DNA from: Candidatus Hydrogenedentota bacterium
GTDB lineage: Bacteria > Hydrogenedentota > Hydrogenedentia > Hydrogenedentales > CAITNO01
DNA: 6,024 bases
Direction of reading: 5' to 3'
Assembly (NCBI GenBank): GCA_007124105.1
Contig: SLFT01000326.1
Span: 1 to 6,024 of the forward strand
Part shown: positions 1-6,024 of the stretch, piece by piece
Numbering within the stretch: the first letter of the stretch is position 1
Layout of the letters: each line of letters opens with the position of its first letter
Program-made: the position numbers and the translations under genes
Notes under the pieces: generated by a model
Told to the model about the DNA's origin: nothing
The model's database searches: none
What the model saw: only the letters and a program-made list of their open reading frames with translations

Positions 1-1151
1 CCCACTTGGCCCGGCGGCAGCGCCATCTGCTCATCCCAGGTTTCGATAACGTCGTCGCTGATGGGGATAATGCGCAGGCGTACACCGCTGACGGGTTTCC
101 CCACACACACGCCCGCGCCGTTTTCCGTTTTCTCGGCTGTTTCGCCCAGCAGTTCACTGTGGTCAATGGTGGTGATGGGCAACGCCTCGGTGGCGCCGTA
201 AGGCGTACAGACCATGCCGCCGTCCAGCACTTCGCTGAGCGCGCGAATCACCGTGGGCGCCACCGGCGCGCCGAAGATGAAGATATGCTTGACTGACGGC
301 AGACGAATATCGTTGTCCAGGCAGTACCGGTTCACTTTTTTCCATATTGTGGGCGAGCCCATGCTTAACGTTACACCATGAGTCAGTATCGCCTCGACCA
401 GATAGGCCGGGTTGACTTGCGCCGTCTTGCGCGCGTCCATGTCGGGGATAACAGTGGTAACGCCCAGCGCGGGGTTGAACAGCGCGAAAATATACATGGC
501 CGCCAGGTGTACTTCGCCCTCGGCCATGTCCAGGTCCTCGCGCATGGCGCGGATCACTTCCTGGAACATGCCCTGTAAGTACAGTACGCCCTTCGGGATG
601 CCGGTGCCGCCCGAGGTAAACGCAATGGCGGCCTCCTCCTCCAGAGTAGTTTCGGCCACAGGGAAGGGCGCGTACTGTTCAGGACAAATCTGTTCGAGTT
701 CCACGGTGCCGGGAAACCGACGTTTCCCAACGGTAACAGTCCGTTGTACCGTTTTGAACGACTTGGAGAACAGGCGTCGGATCAGGTGGGCGATGGGAAT
801 GGCAATCATCGCTTCCGGCGCTGCTTCGGAAACGCACTGCAAGAAGGCTTTCAGACCCATGCCGGGATCAATCAGCACCGGCACGGCCCCAATCTTCATG
901 AGCGCGAAGGTTACGGCAATGAGTTCCGTGCCTGGACGAATAAGCAACAGCACCCGCTGGCCCTTTACAATACCGTGTTTCGATAAGCCGTGCGCGTATC
1001 GGTCGCACAGGTCGTTTAACTGTCTGAAGCTTAGTTGGGTAAATTTTGAACGGCCATGGTTATCGCGGCCGGCGGGGAGAATGATGCCCGGGCGAAAGGG
1101 TGCGCGGGCAGCCATGTCAACCAGCCCCTGGGAAATGTTGTACAGGCTCAT
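1..1151 (-). CDS. oleC: OleC, AMP-dependent beta-lactone synthetase (partial, C-terminus beyond the window)
   Basis: OleC is an ANL-superfamily (acyl-adenylate-forming) enzyme that uses ATP to convert a long-chain beta-hydroxy acid into a beta-lactone, the third step of head-to-head olefin synthesis. The frame stays open from the ATG at 1151 to the left edge, giving 383 visible residues of the 550 or so expected; the C-terminal hinge and catalytic lysine are off the window. I see the ATP-binding A3 loop TSGGTGIPKG at residues 179-188, the A5 motif YGATE at 318-322 followed by ALP (as in OleC proteins), and VGKP near 350. The second A3 serine is glycine. The start follows the oleB stop by 12 bases and has AGGGA nine bases upstream. 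Position after oleA and oleB is what separates OleC from a generic acyl-CoA ligase. No stop or frameshift interrupts the visible part. Confidence 0.88.
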   Translation of the reverse strand, partial: MSLYNISQGLVDMAARAPFRPGIILPAGRDNHGRSKFTQLSFRQLNDLCDRYAHGLSKHGIVKGQRVLLLIRPGTELIAVTFALMKIGAVPVLIDPGMGLKAFLQCVSEAAPEAMIAIPIAHLIRRLFSKSFKTVQRTVTVGKRRFPGTVELEQICPEQYAPFPVAETTLEEEAAIAFTSGGTGIPKGVLYLQGMFQEVIRAMREDLDMAEGEVHLAAMYIFALFNPALGVTTVIPDMDARKTAQVNPAYLVEAILTHGVTLSMGSPTIWKKVNRYCLDNDIRLPSVKHIFIFGAPVAPTVIRALSEVLDGGMVCTPYGATEALPITTIDHSELLGETAEKTENGAGVCVGKPVSGVRLRIIPISDDVIETWDEQMALPPGQV

Positions 1152-1160
1152 GATAGACGT

Positions 1161-1165
1161 TCCCT
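1161..1165 (-). promoter_or_regulatory. Ribosome binding site of oleC
   Basis: On the minus strand AGGGA lies nine bases before the ATG at 1151, immediately after and partly overlapping the oleB TAG stop (1166-1164). It fixes the oleC start and shows that oleB and oleC are read from one transcript. Confidence 0.6.
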
Positions 1166-2072
1166 ATCGAATCTCTTGAAAAAATTCCAGTGAGCGCGGC
1201 ACTATCTCTTCGTGCGCATCTTCCAGCACAAAGTGTCCCGCGTCGTCAAAGGTATGAACTTCCGCATTGGGAAAATGGCGCTTCCAGTGGGGCAGAAAAT
1301 CGCGCGCTGTAAAACAGAAGTCGTCGTTCCCCCAAAAAATTAGCATCGGGCGCGCCCTGAATTGGGCTAGCCCAGGTTCCAGCGCATTTACAACATCGCG
1401 CGTGGGATGCTTTGCCTCAAGCGGTATGTCCTGCACAAAACGATGGATCGCGATCCGATTGCGCCAGCTGTTGTATGGCGCAAGATATCCGGCTCGCACC
1501 TCACGTGTAAACCGTTTACGCTTGGATGTCGCAAAAATGAGCGCCGCCCGCAGAAAACCGTTGAAGCCGCGCACCATTACCGCGCCCAGCCCCGGAATAC
1601 GGCACATCTTGATGCGATACGGGATGCGGGGCGGAAAGAATACCGCCGTATTGAGTACCACGAATCCGGCGATTTTCTCGGGGTGGCGTAATGCGTACCC
1701 CATGCCGATGGCGCCGCCCCAGTCATGCATGACCAGCGTTATACGCTTGATCTCCAACCCTTCCAGCAACTGTTCGAGATTATCCGTGTGTTGTTTGAGT
1801 GTGTAGGGGTAGTCCTGGGGCTTGTCCGACAGGCCGCATCCGATGTGGTCGGGCGCAATGACGCGATGACTGGCGCGCGCGGCAACAACAAAATTACGGT
1901 AATAAAACGACCAGGTGGGGTTGCCGTGTATCATCACGACAGCGGCGTCGGGCTTGCTGTCTGCCGTATTTTCCGGGCCTTCGTCCAAGTAATGCATGCG
2001 CGTTCCGTCAAGTTCGCGCCAGTGGGAATCGAAAGGATATATCGCTTTGAACGAGGCGGTGTCCACTACCAT
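1164..2072 (-). CDS. oleB: OleB, alpha/beta-hydrolase beta-lactone decarboxylase
   Basis: OleB belongs to the haloalkane-dehalogenase-like alpha/beta-hydrolases. In the Ole pathway it decarboxylates the beta-lactone made by OleC to a cis-olefin. The 302-residue protein is full length for the family. Visible landmarks are the N-terminal YPFDSHW and LDGTRMHYLDEG segments, the oxyanion-hole stretch HGNPTW (49-54), the nucleophile elbow MHDWGG with Asp117 as nucleophile, the acid in WGNDDF (Asp251 by alignment to the usual WGxxDF pattern, Asp250 possible) and the catalytic His280 in DAGHF. Asp rather than Ser as nucleophile fits OleB and dehalogenases and excludes an ordinary esterase. There is no signal peptide. 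The start ATG lies inside the end of oleA (7-base overlap) with only a weak Shine-Dalgarno sequence, which suggests translational coupling. A true haloalkane dehalogenase is the main alternative, made unlikely by the operon. Confidence 0.9.
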   Translation of the reverse strand: MVVDTASFKAIYPFDSHWRELDGTRMHYLDEGPENTADSKPDAAVVMIHGNPTWSFYYRNFVVAARASHRVIAPDHIGCGLSDKPQDYPYTLKQHTDNLEQLLEGLEIKRITLVMHDWGGAIGMGYALRHPEKIAGFVVLNTAVFFPPRIPYRIKMCRIPGLGAVMVRGFNGFLRAALIFATSKRKRFTREVRAGYLAPYNSWRNRIAIHRFVQDIPLEAKHPTRDVVNALEPGLAQFRARPMLIFWGNDDFCFTARDFLPHWKRHFPNAEVHTFDDAGHFVLEDAHEEIVPRSLEFFQEIR

Positions 2073-3082
2073 TTAATACTCATCATCGCGCAGTTGAGTC
2101 CGCTGCCAATCCCGAGCAGGGCCACATGATCGCCAGCCTTGAGTACGCATTTTTCCGCCGCAATGGCCAGCGTAATCGGCAGTGAGGCCGGACCAATATT
2201 CCCGAGCGTGGGAAAGGTCAGTGAAAATTTATCCAGCGTCAGTTCCAGGGTCTTGGTAAGCGCCTGGGTATTGGCATGGCTGACCTGGTGCGGAATATAC
2301 TTGTCTATGGTCTTGTCGCTCCAATTGCCAATGCTCTTGCTTGCGATCTTCCAGGTCTTGGCCGCCAGATCAACCCCCGCCACCAGCAACGCCTTGGCGT
2401 CTGTAAACAGAAAATCGCGTTGCCCGAAACACAGGCGGTTGTGTTCGGTGGCCGCCAGCTTGACGCCGCCGTTCAGAATGTGGCCCGCAGTAGCCTTGTC
2501 CTTATGGCACAGCAACATGGCCACGGCGCCTGAGCCAAGGGTGAGCGTGGCAAAGTTCTTGTAAAAGGTGTCCATATCCACGTCGGGTTGTTGCAGCCGC
2601 TTGATAGTGGCCTCGACAAACTCGCGCGCGCCCTCGCCGTCCACAATCAGGCCATATTTCACCTGCCCCGTCTCAATCATCAGCGACACGTTCTCCATGG
2701 CATTCAAAAAGCCCAGGCACGCGTTGCTGATGTCGTAGTTTACGCAGTCGGGGGACAAGCCAAGTTTGTTATGAACCATGGAGGCCACCGACGGTTCGAT
2801 ATAGTCCTTGCATACGGACGCGTTGATAATCACGCCTATTTCCTGGGGGTCTATGCCCGCGGCGTCTATCACCTTTTGCGCCGCCCGTGTGGCCACGTCG
2901 CTGGGCATCACGCCCGGGTCCCAGAACAGGCGTTCCTTGATGCCGGTAAGCGCCTCCAGCGTACCCTTGGGCACGCCAAGACGCGCCATGGTATCCGCAA
3001 TTTGGTCTTCTATCCAGGATGATAAAACGCGGTGGGTTGGGATTTCATAGGCCATGGCTTCAATTGCTACGTTACTGCTCAT
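2066..3082 (-). CDS. oleA: OleA, thiolase-fold acyl-CoA condensing enzyme (beta-keto acid synthase)
   Basis: OleA resembles 3-oxoacyl-ACP synthase III. It joins two fatty acyl-CoA molecules head to head to give a 2-alkyl-3-keto acid, the committed step of long-chain olefin synthesis in the cytoplasm. The 338 residues are normal length. The nucleophile is Cys122 in DISNACLGF, with His265 in YIPHQ and Asn295 in GNIGP completing the thiolase triad. Glu96 in CKDYIEPS sits 26 residues before the cysteine, as Glu117 does before Cys143 in Xanthomonas campestris OleA (numbers from memory), where this glutamate reaches into the partner subunit's active site. KAS III (FabH) enzymes lack it. The glycine-rich C-terminal GIGSGLNCAMM is also typical. 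The ATG at 3082 has AAAAGG eight bases upstream. It is the first gene of the operon, and a sigma70-like promoter lies about 120 bases upstream. Confidence 0.92.
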   Translation of the reverse strand: MSSNVAIEAMAYEIPTHRVLSSWIEDQIADTMARLGVPKGTLEALTGIKERLFWDPGVMPSDVATRAAQKVIDAAGIDPQEIGVIINASVCKDYIEPSVASMVHNKLGLSPDCVNYDISNACLGFLNAMENVSLMIETGQVKYGLIVDGEGAREFVEATIKRLQQPDVDMDTFYKNFATLTLGSGAVAMLLCHKDKATAGHILNGGVKLAATEHNRLCFGQRDFLFTDAKALLVAGVDLAAKTWKIASKSIGNWSDKTIDKYIPHQVSHANTQALTKTLELTLDKFSLTFPTLGNIGPASLPITLAIAAEKCVLKAGDHVALLGIGSGLNCAMMSIKW

Positions 3083-3090
3083 CTTTTACG

Positions 3091-3096
3091 CCTTTT
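3091..3096 (-). promoter_or_regulatory. Ribosome binding site of oleA
   Basis: AAAAGG on the minus strand ends eight bases before the oleA ATG at 3082. It supports that ATG over any downstream methionine. Confidence 0.5.
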
Positions 3097-3182
3097 CGTT
3101 TTTTAGCGCCGGTGTTCCCGGGCGGGTGTTATTTTCAAGGGTTGAACAAAGGCTAAACCTGGCACACGTCAGCTTTCGGGGC

Positions 3183-3198
3183 ATCCGCAAGAGCGGAT
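3183..3198. promoter_or_regulatory. Palindrome ATCCGC-N4-GCGGAT at the predicted oleA transcription start
   Basis: This is a perfect 6-4-6 inverted repeat lying just downstream of the predicted -10 box, at about +3 to +18. As DNA it is placed like a repressor operator; as RNA it would form a six-base-pair hairpin with a tetraloop near the 5' end of the transcript. No T-run follows it on either strand, so it is not an intrinsic terminator. Which protein might bind is unknown. Confidence 0.4.
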
Positions 3199-3206
3199 AT
3201 GTGTCA

Positions 3207-3236
3207 ATGATACCGGATTGCAACCGATTCAGTCAA
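3207..3236 (-). promoter_or_regulatory. Predicted sigma70-type promoter of the ole operon
   Basis: On the minus strand a -35 box TTGACT (3236-3231, five of six consensus bases) is followed after 18 bases by a -10 box TATCAT (3212-3207, five of six). Transcription would begin near 3200, leaving a leader of roughly 118 bases before the oleA ATG. No better promoter was found between this point and oleA. A perfect TATAAT on the same strand at 3413-3408 has no matching -35. Confidence 0.5.
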
Positions 3237-3252
3237 GGGCATGATAGGCGCT

Positions 3253-3271
3253 GCGCATATTCACTATGCGC
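3253..3271. promoter_or_regulatory. Palindrome GCGCATA-N5-TATGCGC upstream of the oleA -35 box
   Basis: This is a perfect 7-5-7 inverted repeat centred near 3262, about 62 bases upstream of the predicted oleA start. That is a usual position for a dimeric transcription activator. A competing shorter pairing (GGCGC 3247-3251 with GCGCC 3268-3272) overlaps it. It differs in sequence from the palindrome at 3183-3198, so two different regulators would be implied. Confidence 0.4.
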
Positions 3272-3517
3272 CGTCGCTGGATTCTTCTTCTGTACTGGCG
3301 GTATAGTGATTGTCCCGGGCGCTCACGATTTCTTCGGGATGCCGCTGAAAACAACCTGTTCGCCAAGAAATGAATAGAAAGAATGCCAATAGGCGCTAAA
3401 AAATTGTATTATAAGCATTGAACGCTGTGGGTGCCGTGCGTTCCTGTTGCATCGGGATCGAAGTCATACAGCCGCTATGGTCCGTATTGTATCATCGCTT
3501 CCTTTCAGTCATTATTC

Positions 3518-3521
3518 GGAG
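3518..3521 (+). promoter_or_regulatory. Ribosome binding site deciding the start at 3532
   Basis: GGAG lies ten bases before the ATG at 3532. The same frame can be extended upstream to a TTG at 3418, but no comparable site precedes that codon. Confidence 0.5.
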
Positions 3522-3531
3522 TGTTTGCCTT

Positions 3532-4761
3532 ATGCCGTTATGTATTATCAGCCTGTTATTGTTCGCCCAATGCAACGAAAATGCCCTGCCGCGCTATGTT
3601 TTTATCAACAAAGCGCCGGGTATCGAATGGAATGCCGGCAAGCCGGAAAGTTTTACACGCGACGGATTTCAGGAGATACGCGACGCCATAGACGCGCCTG
3701 ATAACCCCGCCTTGCGGCTGGGCGTTTCCTTCGTATTTGACTTCTTCCGCTACGACCTGGAAACGGTGGCGCAAAGCCTCGAACGTTTCCTGCACTTGGG
3801 CGCGGAGACAGGTGTTCCGGTTCTGGTGAACCTGGACGGCATGAACTGGTGGGAGGCGCGTCCCGAGCTGTGGAACTGGTGGAATCCGGACGCGCCCGGT
3901 TACGACCCGGAAAACCGCCAAAATGTGGAATGGAGCGACTGGGGCGAGGAACACGCCGTCAAGATCGGCTGGCGCAACTGGGGACATCAGATTCGGGTGC
4001 TGCCCGTGATGAACATGGCAAGTACTCGTGTTGTGACGGCACATCAAGAGGCGTTGCGCTTGTTGTTGCCCATCATAACGACATGGCATCAGAGGTTGCC
4101 TGAAGATAGGAAATGGCTCTTGGGCGGCGTGAAACTGGGACACGAGGCCAGCGTTGGCGTTAACGCGTATTACTATCGCGACGGCAATGCGCTGGCCGAT
4201 AAACCGGCGGCTGAAGACCCGATGCACGGCCTGGACTTCGAGCAAGGCTGGCACGGCGGCCTGCAACCGCTGGGATACGCCGCCGTTTCCGCGTCAGGCG
4301 TCAAACGCTCAGGCGAACTTACCCGCGACGACATCGCCCGGGTTGTGCATGATTATCTTGTGATGTTGACGGAGGAAGCGCACAAGGCCGGGCTTCCGTC
4401 GGAACTGATATATACGCATCAGGGCGGCACGTACGCGCCCTGGGAAAAAACGCTTCCCTTCTGGCCCGCCTTTACAAAGCATGCGACGCCAGGCTGGAGT
4501 TTCTATTTCACCGACCCGGCAACGGCAAAGGGTCTCGGCGCCATGCTGGACAAGAAAAATGACGGCAGATGGGCGGCGGTGGAATGGTGGTGGCATGGGG
4601 ATGACGAGACTGGCTGGCGCGACCACTTCGCGCGGACATTGTCATTCAAGGATTGCCGGCTTATCGTCATCTATAACTGGAACTGTGGACTTCGCTTCCG
4701 AGAGCATCCAAAGGGCATGACAGCTCTGCGCACGCTAATCGAAGAGTGGCGGGAAGAATGA
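3532..4761 (+). CDS. Putative exported TIM-barrel glycoside-hydrolase-like protein of unrecognised family
   Basis: I do not recognise the family with certainty. From the ATG at 3532 the protein has 409 residues. Residues 4-13 (CIISLLLFAQ) form a short hydrophobic segment like a signal peptide, ending at a cysteine (14), but the preceding Gln makes a poor lipobox and the n-region has no charge. The mature part is very rich in tryptophan (23 by my count), with clusters at 106-117 (NWW, LWNWW) and 352-354. Alternating strand-like stretches such as PVLVNLDG (96-103), LLGGVKLGHEASVG (196-209), LIYTHQGG (292-299) and AAVEWWWHG (348-356) resemble a beta/alpha barrel. Glu205 and Glu351, each just after a strand-like segment, would be acid/base and nucleophile candidates by analogy with clan GH-A. 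This is inference only. It is transcribed away from oleA and no functional link to the ole genes is evident. Confidence 0.7.
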   Translation: MPLCIISLLLFAQCNENALPRYVFINKAPGIEWNAGKPESFTRDGFQEIRDAIDAPDNPALRLGVSFVFDFFRYDLETVAQSLERFLHLGAETGVPVLVNLDGMNWWEARPELWNWWNPDAPGYDPENRQNVEWSDWGEEHAVKIGWRNWGHQIRVLPVMNMASTRVVTAHQEALRLLLPIITTWHQRLPEDRKWLLGGVKLGHEASVGVNAYYYRDGNALADKPAAEDPMHGLDFEQGWHGGLQPLGYAAVSASGVKRSGELTRDDIARVVHDYLVMLTEEAHKAGLPSELIYTHQGGTYAPWEKTLPFWPAFTKHATPGWSFYFTDPATAKGLGAMLDKKNDGRWAAVEWWWHGDDETGWRDHFARTLSFKDCRLIVIYNWNCGLRFREHPKGMTALRTLIEEWREE

Positions 4762-4819
4762 GACATGGGGGGCGATACCATTTTCTAATCATACGTTATG
4801 AGGTGGAAGTGGAGGGTTC

Positions 4820-6024
4820 TTATTCATCATCCACCATTTCGCGCAATTTGAGTTTGTTGACTTTGCCGCTGTCCAACAGGGGCAGGGACGCATGAACGGT
4901 GATGCTCCTGGGCATCCGAAACGGCGCCAGATGCTCGCGGCACCAAACCATGAGTTCTTCGGAAGACGCTTGTGCGCCGGGCACCACCATGACATGTCCG
5001 TGGGCCACCTCGTCGTAGATGGGGTCAGGCACGGCGATGACGGCGGAGTACAACACGGCGGGATGGGCTTCGAGCACATTCTCGATCTCACAGGGGAACA
5101 CATTTTCACCGCTCGTTTTGAACATTTCAGACGAGCGCCCGCAGATGGTTAATGTGCCGTCCTTGTTCAGGTTGCCAAGGTCTCGGGTGTAATACCATCC
5201 GTCCTCGTCGAGCACCTCGGATGTCCGCGCCGGACTGTTTAAGTATCCCTTCATCAACACAGGCCCGCGAATCGCAATCTCGCCCACTTCGCCGACGGGA
5301 AGCGCGTTGCCGTCTTTGTCAACAACGCGAACCTCACAGTTGTCATAAGGGACCCCTGTGTGTTGCGTTAATTGCTCAATGGGGTCATCCGGGCGTGTTG
5401 CAGTGACAAAACCGCCCAGTTCGGTGGCGCCGTATCCGGTAACGAGGCGCGCGCCGGTGCGCCGGCTGATGGCGTCCAGTTTGTCCAGCATATCACGCGG
5501 CGCGGTGGAACCGCCCCACGCAAAGGTCTTTACTGATTCCCAGTTGACTTGATCAAACTTCTCGTGGCGCATTTCCAACTGGTACATAGGCGGCACCTGG
5601 CCCAACACGGTGATTTGCTCTTTTTCAATAATATCCAGGGTCTCACCGGGATCGAATCTGTCCATCATCACGATGCATGCGCCGGCGTAAACCCCGCAGA
5701 AGCCAATCTCCACGTCGGCGGCCACATGGGTGATGGGGAAATGGAGTAAGATACGGCTGTCGCTGTTAATCTCAAACAGGGTATGCTGCTGTTCCACGTT
5801 GCTGAGGATTGTGTGATGGCTGTGTAGTACGCCCTTTGGCGTACCTGAAGAGCCCGACGTATACATGAGCAGCGCTTCATCTTCCGGATGCGCCGTGGCA
5901 ATACGCGCGGCAAGCATGTCGTCCAGCGCGGGACGCTTCTCTGACGTATAGGCGCTGAAGTCCAGCGCATCCGCGACGGGTTCGCCAATAACCATAACCT
6001 CGCGGATACAGGACAATCCAAACC
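4820..6024 (-). CDS. AMP-binding acyl-CoA synthetase/ligase (partial, N-terminus beyond the window)
   Basis: This is an ANL-superfamily ligase that activates a carboxylic acid through an acyl-adenylate and normally transfers it to CoA. The frame is open to the right edge, so the visible 400 residues are the C-terminal part and about 150 residues are missing; the TTG at 6016 is merely internal. Counting from that TTG, the A3 loop is YTSGSSGTPKG (52-62), A5 GYGATE (194-199), A7 WYYTRDLG (274-281), the A8 hinge GRSSEMFKTSGENVFPCEIE (293-312), and A10 SGKVNK with catalytic Lys385. In A7 the usual TGD reads TRD, with the ribose-binding Asp279 kept. The EMFK...NV(F/Y)P.EIE pattern points to medium- or long-chain fatty acyl-CoA ligases, but the substrate cannot be read from sequence. 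It converges on the plus-strand gene across a 58-base gap in which I see no clear terminator. Confidence 0.85.
   Translation of the reverse strand, partial: FGLSCIREVMVIGEPVADALDFSAYTSEKRPALDDMLAARIATAHPEDEALLMYTSGSSGTPKGVLHSHHTILSNVEQQHTLFEINSDSRILLHFPITHVAADVEIGFCGVYAGACIVMMDRFDPGETLDIIEKEQITVLGQVPPMYQLEMRHEKFDQVNWESVKTFAWGGSTAPRDMLDKLDAISRRTGARLVTGYGATELGGFVTATRPDDPIEQLTQHTGVPYDNCEVRVVDKDGNALPVGEVGEIAIRGPVLMKGYLNSPARTSEVLDEDGWYYTRDLGNLNKDGTLTICGRSSEMFKTSGENVFPCEIENVLEAHPAVLYSAVIAVPDPIYDEVAHGHVMVVPGAQASSEELMVWCREHLAPFRMPRSITVHASLPLLDSGKVNKLKLREMVDDE

Larger units (their letters stand above)
3099..3403. repeat. 12-bp perfect inverted repeat, arms 3099-3110 and 3392-3403
   Basis: TTTTTTAGCGCC at 3099-3110 is exactly the reverse complement of GGCGCTAAAAAA at 3392-3403. 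The arms enclose 281 bases containing the oleA promoter and both palindromes. The match stops sharply at both ends and I see no clear target-site duplication outside the arms, so a small non-autonomous mobile element is possible but not shown. Two copies of a regulatory site, or chance similarity between A/T-tract sequences, are alternatives. Confidence 0.35.
3083..3531. other. Divergent intergenic regulatory region between oleA and the plus-strand gene
   Basis: These 449 bases hold no gene I would accept. The one sizeable plus-strand open frame (3054-3377) begins antisense inside oleA, has no convincing ribosome site and matches nothing I know. Instead the region carries a sigma70-like promoter for oleA (3207-3236), palindromes at 3183-3198 and 3253-3271, and a 12-bp inverted repeat with arms at 3099-3110 and 3392-3403. 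I could not find a strong promoter for the plus-strand gene. TATAGT at 3302-3307 and TATTAT at 3407-3412 are -10 candidates without a good -35. Confidence 0.7.

Noticed and set aside
412..1179. Plus-strand open frame of 255 codons
   Set aside because: It lies wholly antisense to oleC, whose minus-strand frame has clear AMP-ligase motifs; the antisense protein is low-complexity Arg/Ser/Met-rich and has no recognisable motif.
3054..3377. Plus-strand open frame of 107 codons starting inside oleA
   Set aside because: No convincing ribosome site, overlaps the oleA start antisense, runs through the predicted promoter and both palindromes, and shows no family motif.
3408..3413. Perfect TATAAT on the minus strand as the oleA promoter
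   Set aside because: No -35-like sequence at 15-19 bases spacing, and it would give a leader of over 300 bases; the boxes at 3207-3236 are better.
3556..4266. Minus-strand open frame of 236 codons
   Set aside because: It is antisense to the exported protein gene, whose plus-strand frame has a ribosome site, a signal-like start and coherent composition; the antisense product is His/Gln/Arg-rich with no motif.
4803..4835. GGTGGA / TCCACC inverted repeat as a bidirectional terminator
   Set aside because: The loop is 21 bases, no T-run follows on either strand, and one arm lies inside the end of the ligase gene.
4820..6016. TTG at 6016 as the true start of the ligase
   Set aside because: The frame stays open to the window edge and about 150 residues of the adenylation domain upstream of A3 are missing, so the gene begins outside the window.

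Overview
The window is a bacterial chromosomal segment, moderately GC-rich and densely coding, with four protein genes and one long intergenic region. No rRNA, tRNA, CRISPR array or insertion sequence was seen. Gene content does not fix the phylum. An oleABC-type operon with separate oleB and oleC genes, beside a tryptophan-rich exported carbohydrate-enzyme-like protein, would fit a Planctomycetes/Verrucomicrobia/Lentisphaerae-type or Hydrogenedentes-type bacterium. That placement is a guess.

Layout. Bases 1-3082 (minus strand) carry the first three genes of a long-chain olefin biosynthesis operon, read right to left: oleA (thiolase-fold condensing enzyme, 3082-2066), oleB (alpha/beta-hydrolase, 2072-1164, overlapping oleA by 7 bases) and oleC (AMP-binding beta-lactone synthetase, starting at 1151 and running off the left edge). 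Bases 3083-3531 are a 449-base divergent regulatory region. It holds a good sigma70-like promoter pointing into oleA, two perfect palindromes placed around that promoter, and a 12-bp perfect inverted repeat enclosing the whole area. Bases 3532-4761 (plus strand) encode a probably exported protein of about 409 residues that resembles a TIM-barrel glycoside hydrolase but whose family I do not recognise. After a 58-base convergent gap, 4820-6024 (minus strand) is the C-terminal 400 residues of a second AMP-binding acyl-CoA ligase, whose start lies beyond the right edge.

How the genes fit together. By the known Ole pathway, OleA condenses two activated fatty acyl chains to a beta-keto acid, and OleD (not in the window, expected left of base 1) reduces it to a beta-hydroxy acid. 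OleC closes this to a beta-lactone and OleB removes CO2 to give an internal cis-olefin. Because oleB is present with its catalytic residues, the predicted product is a hydrocarbon rather than a free beta-lactone. The second ligase could supply acyl-CoA to OleA, but it is separated from oleA by an opposite-strand gene, so that link is only a possibility.
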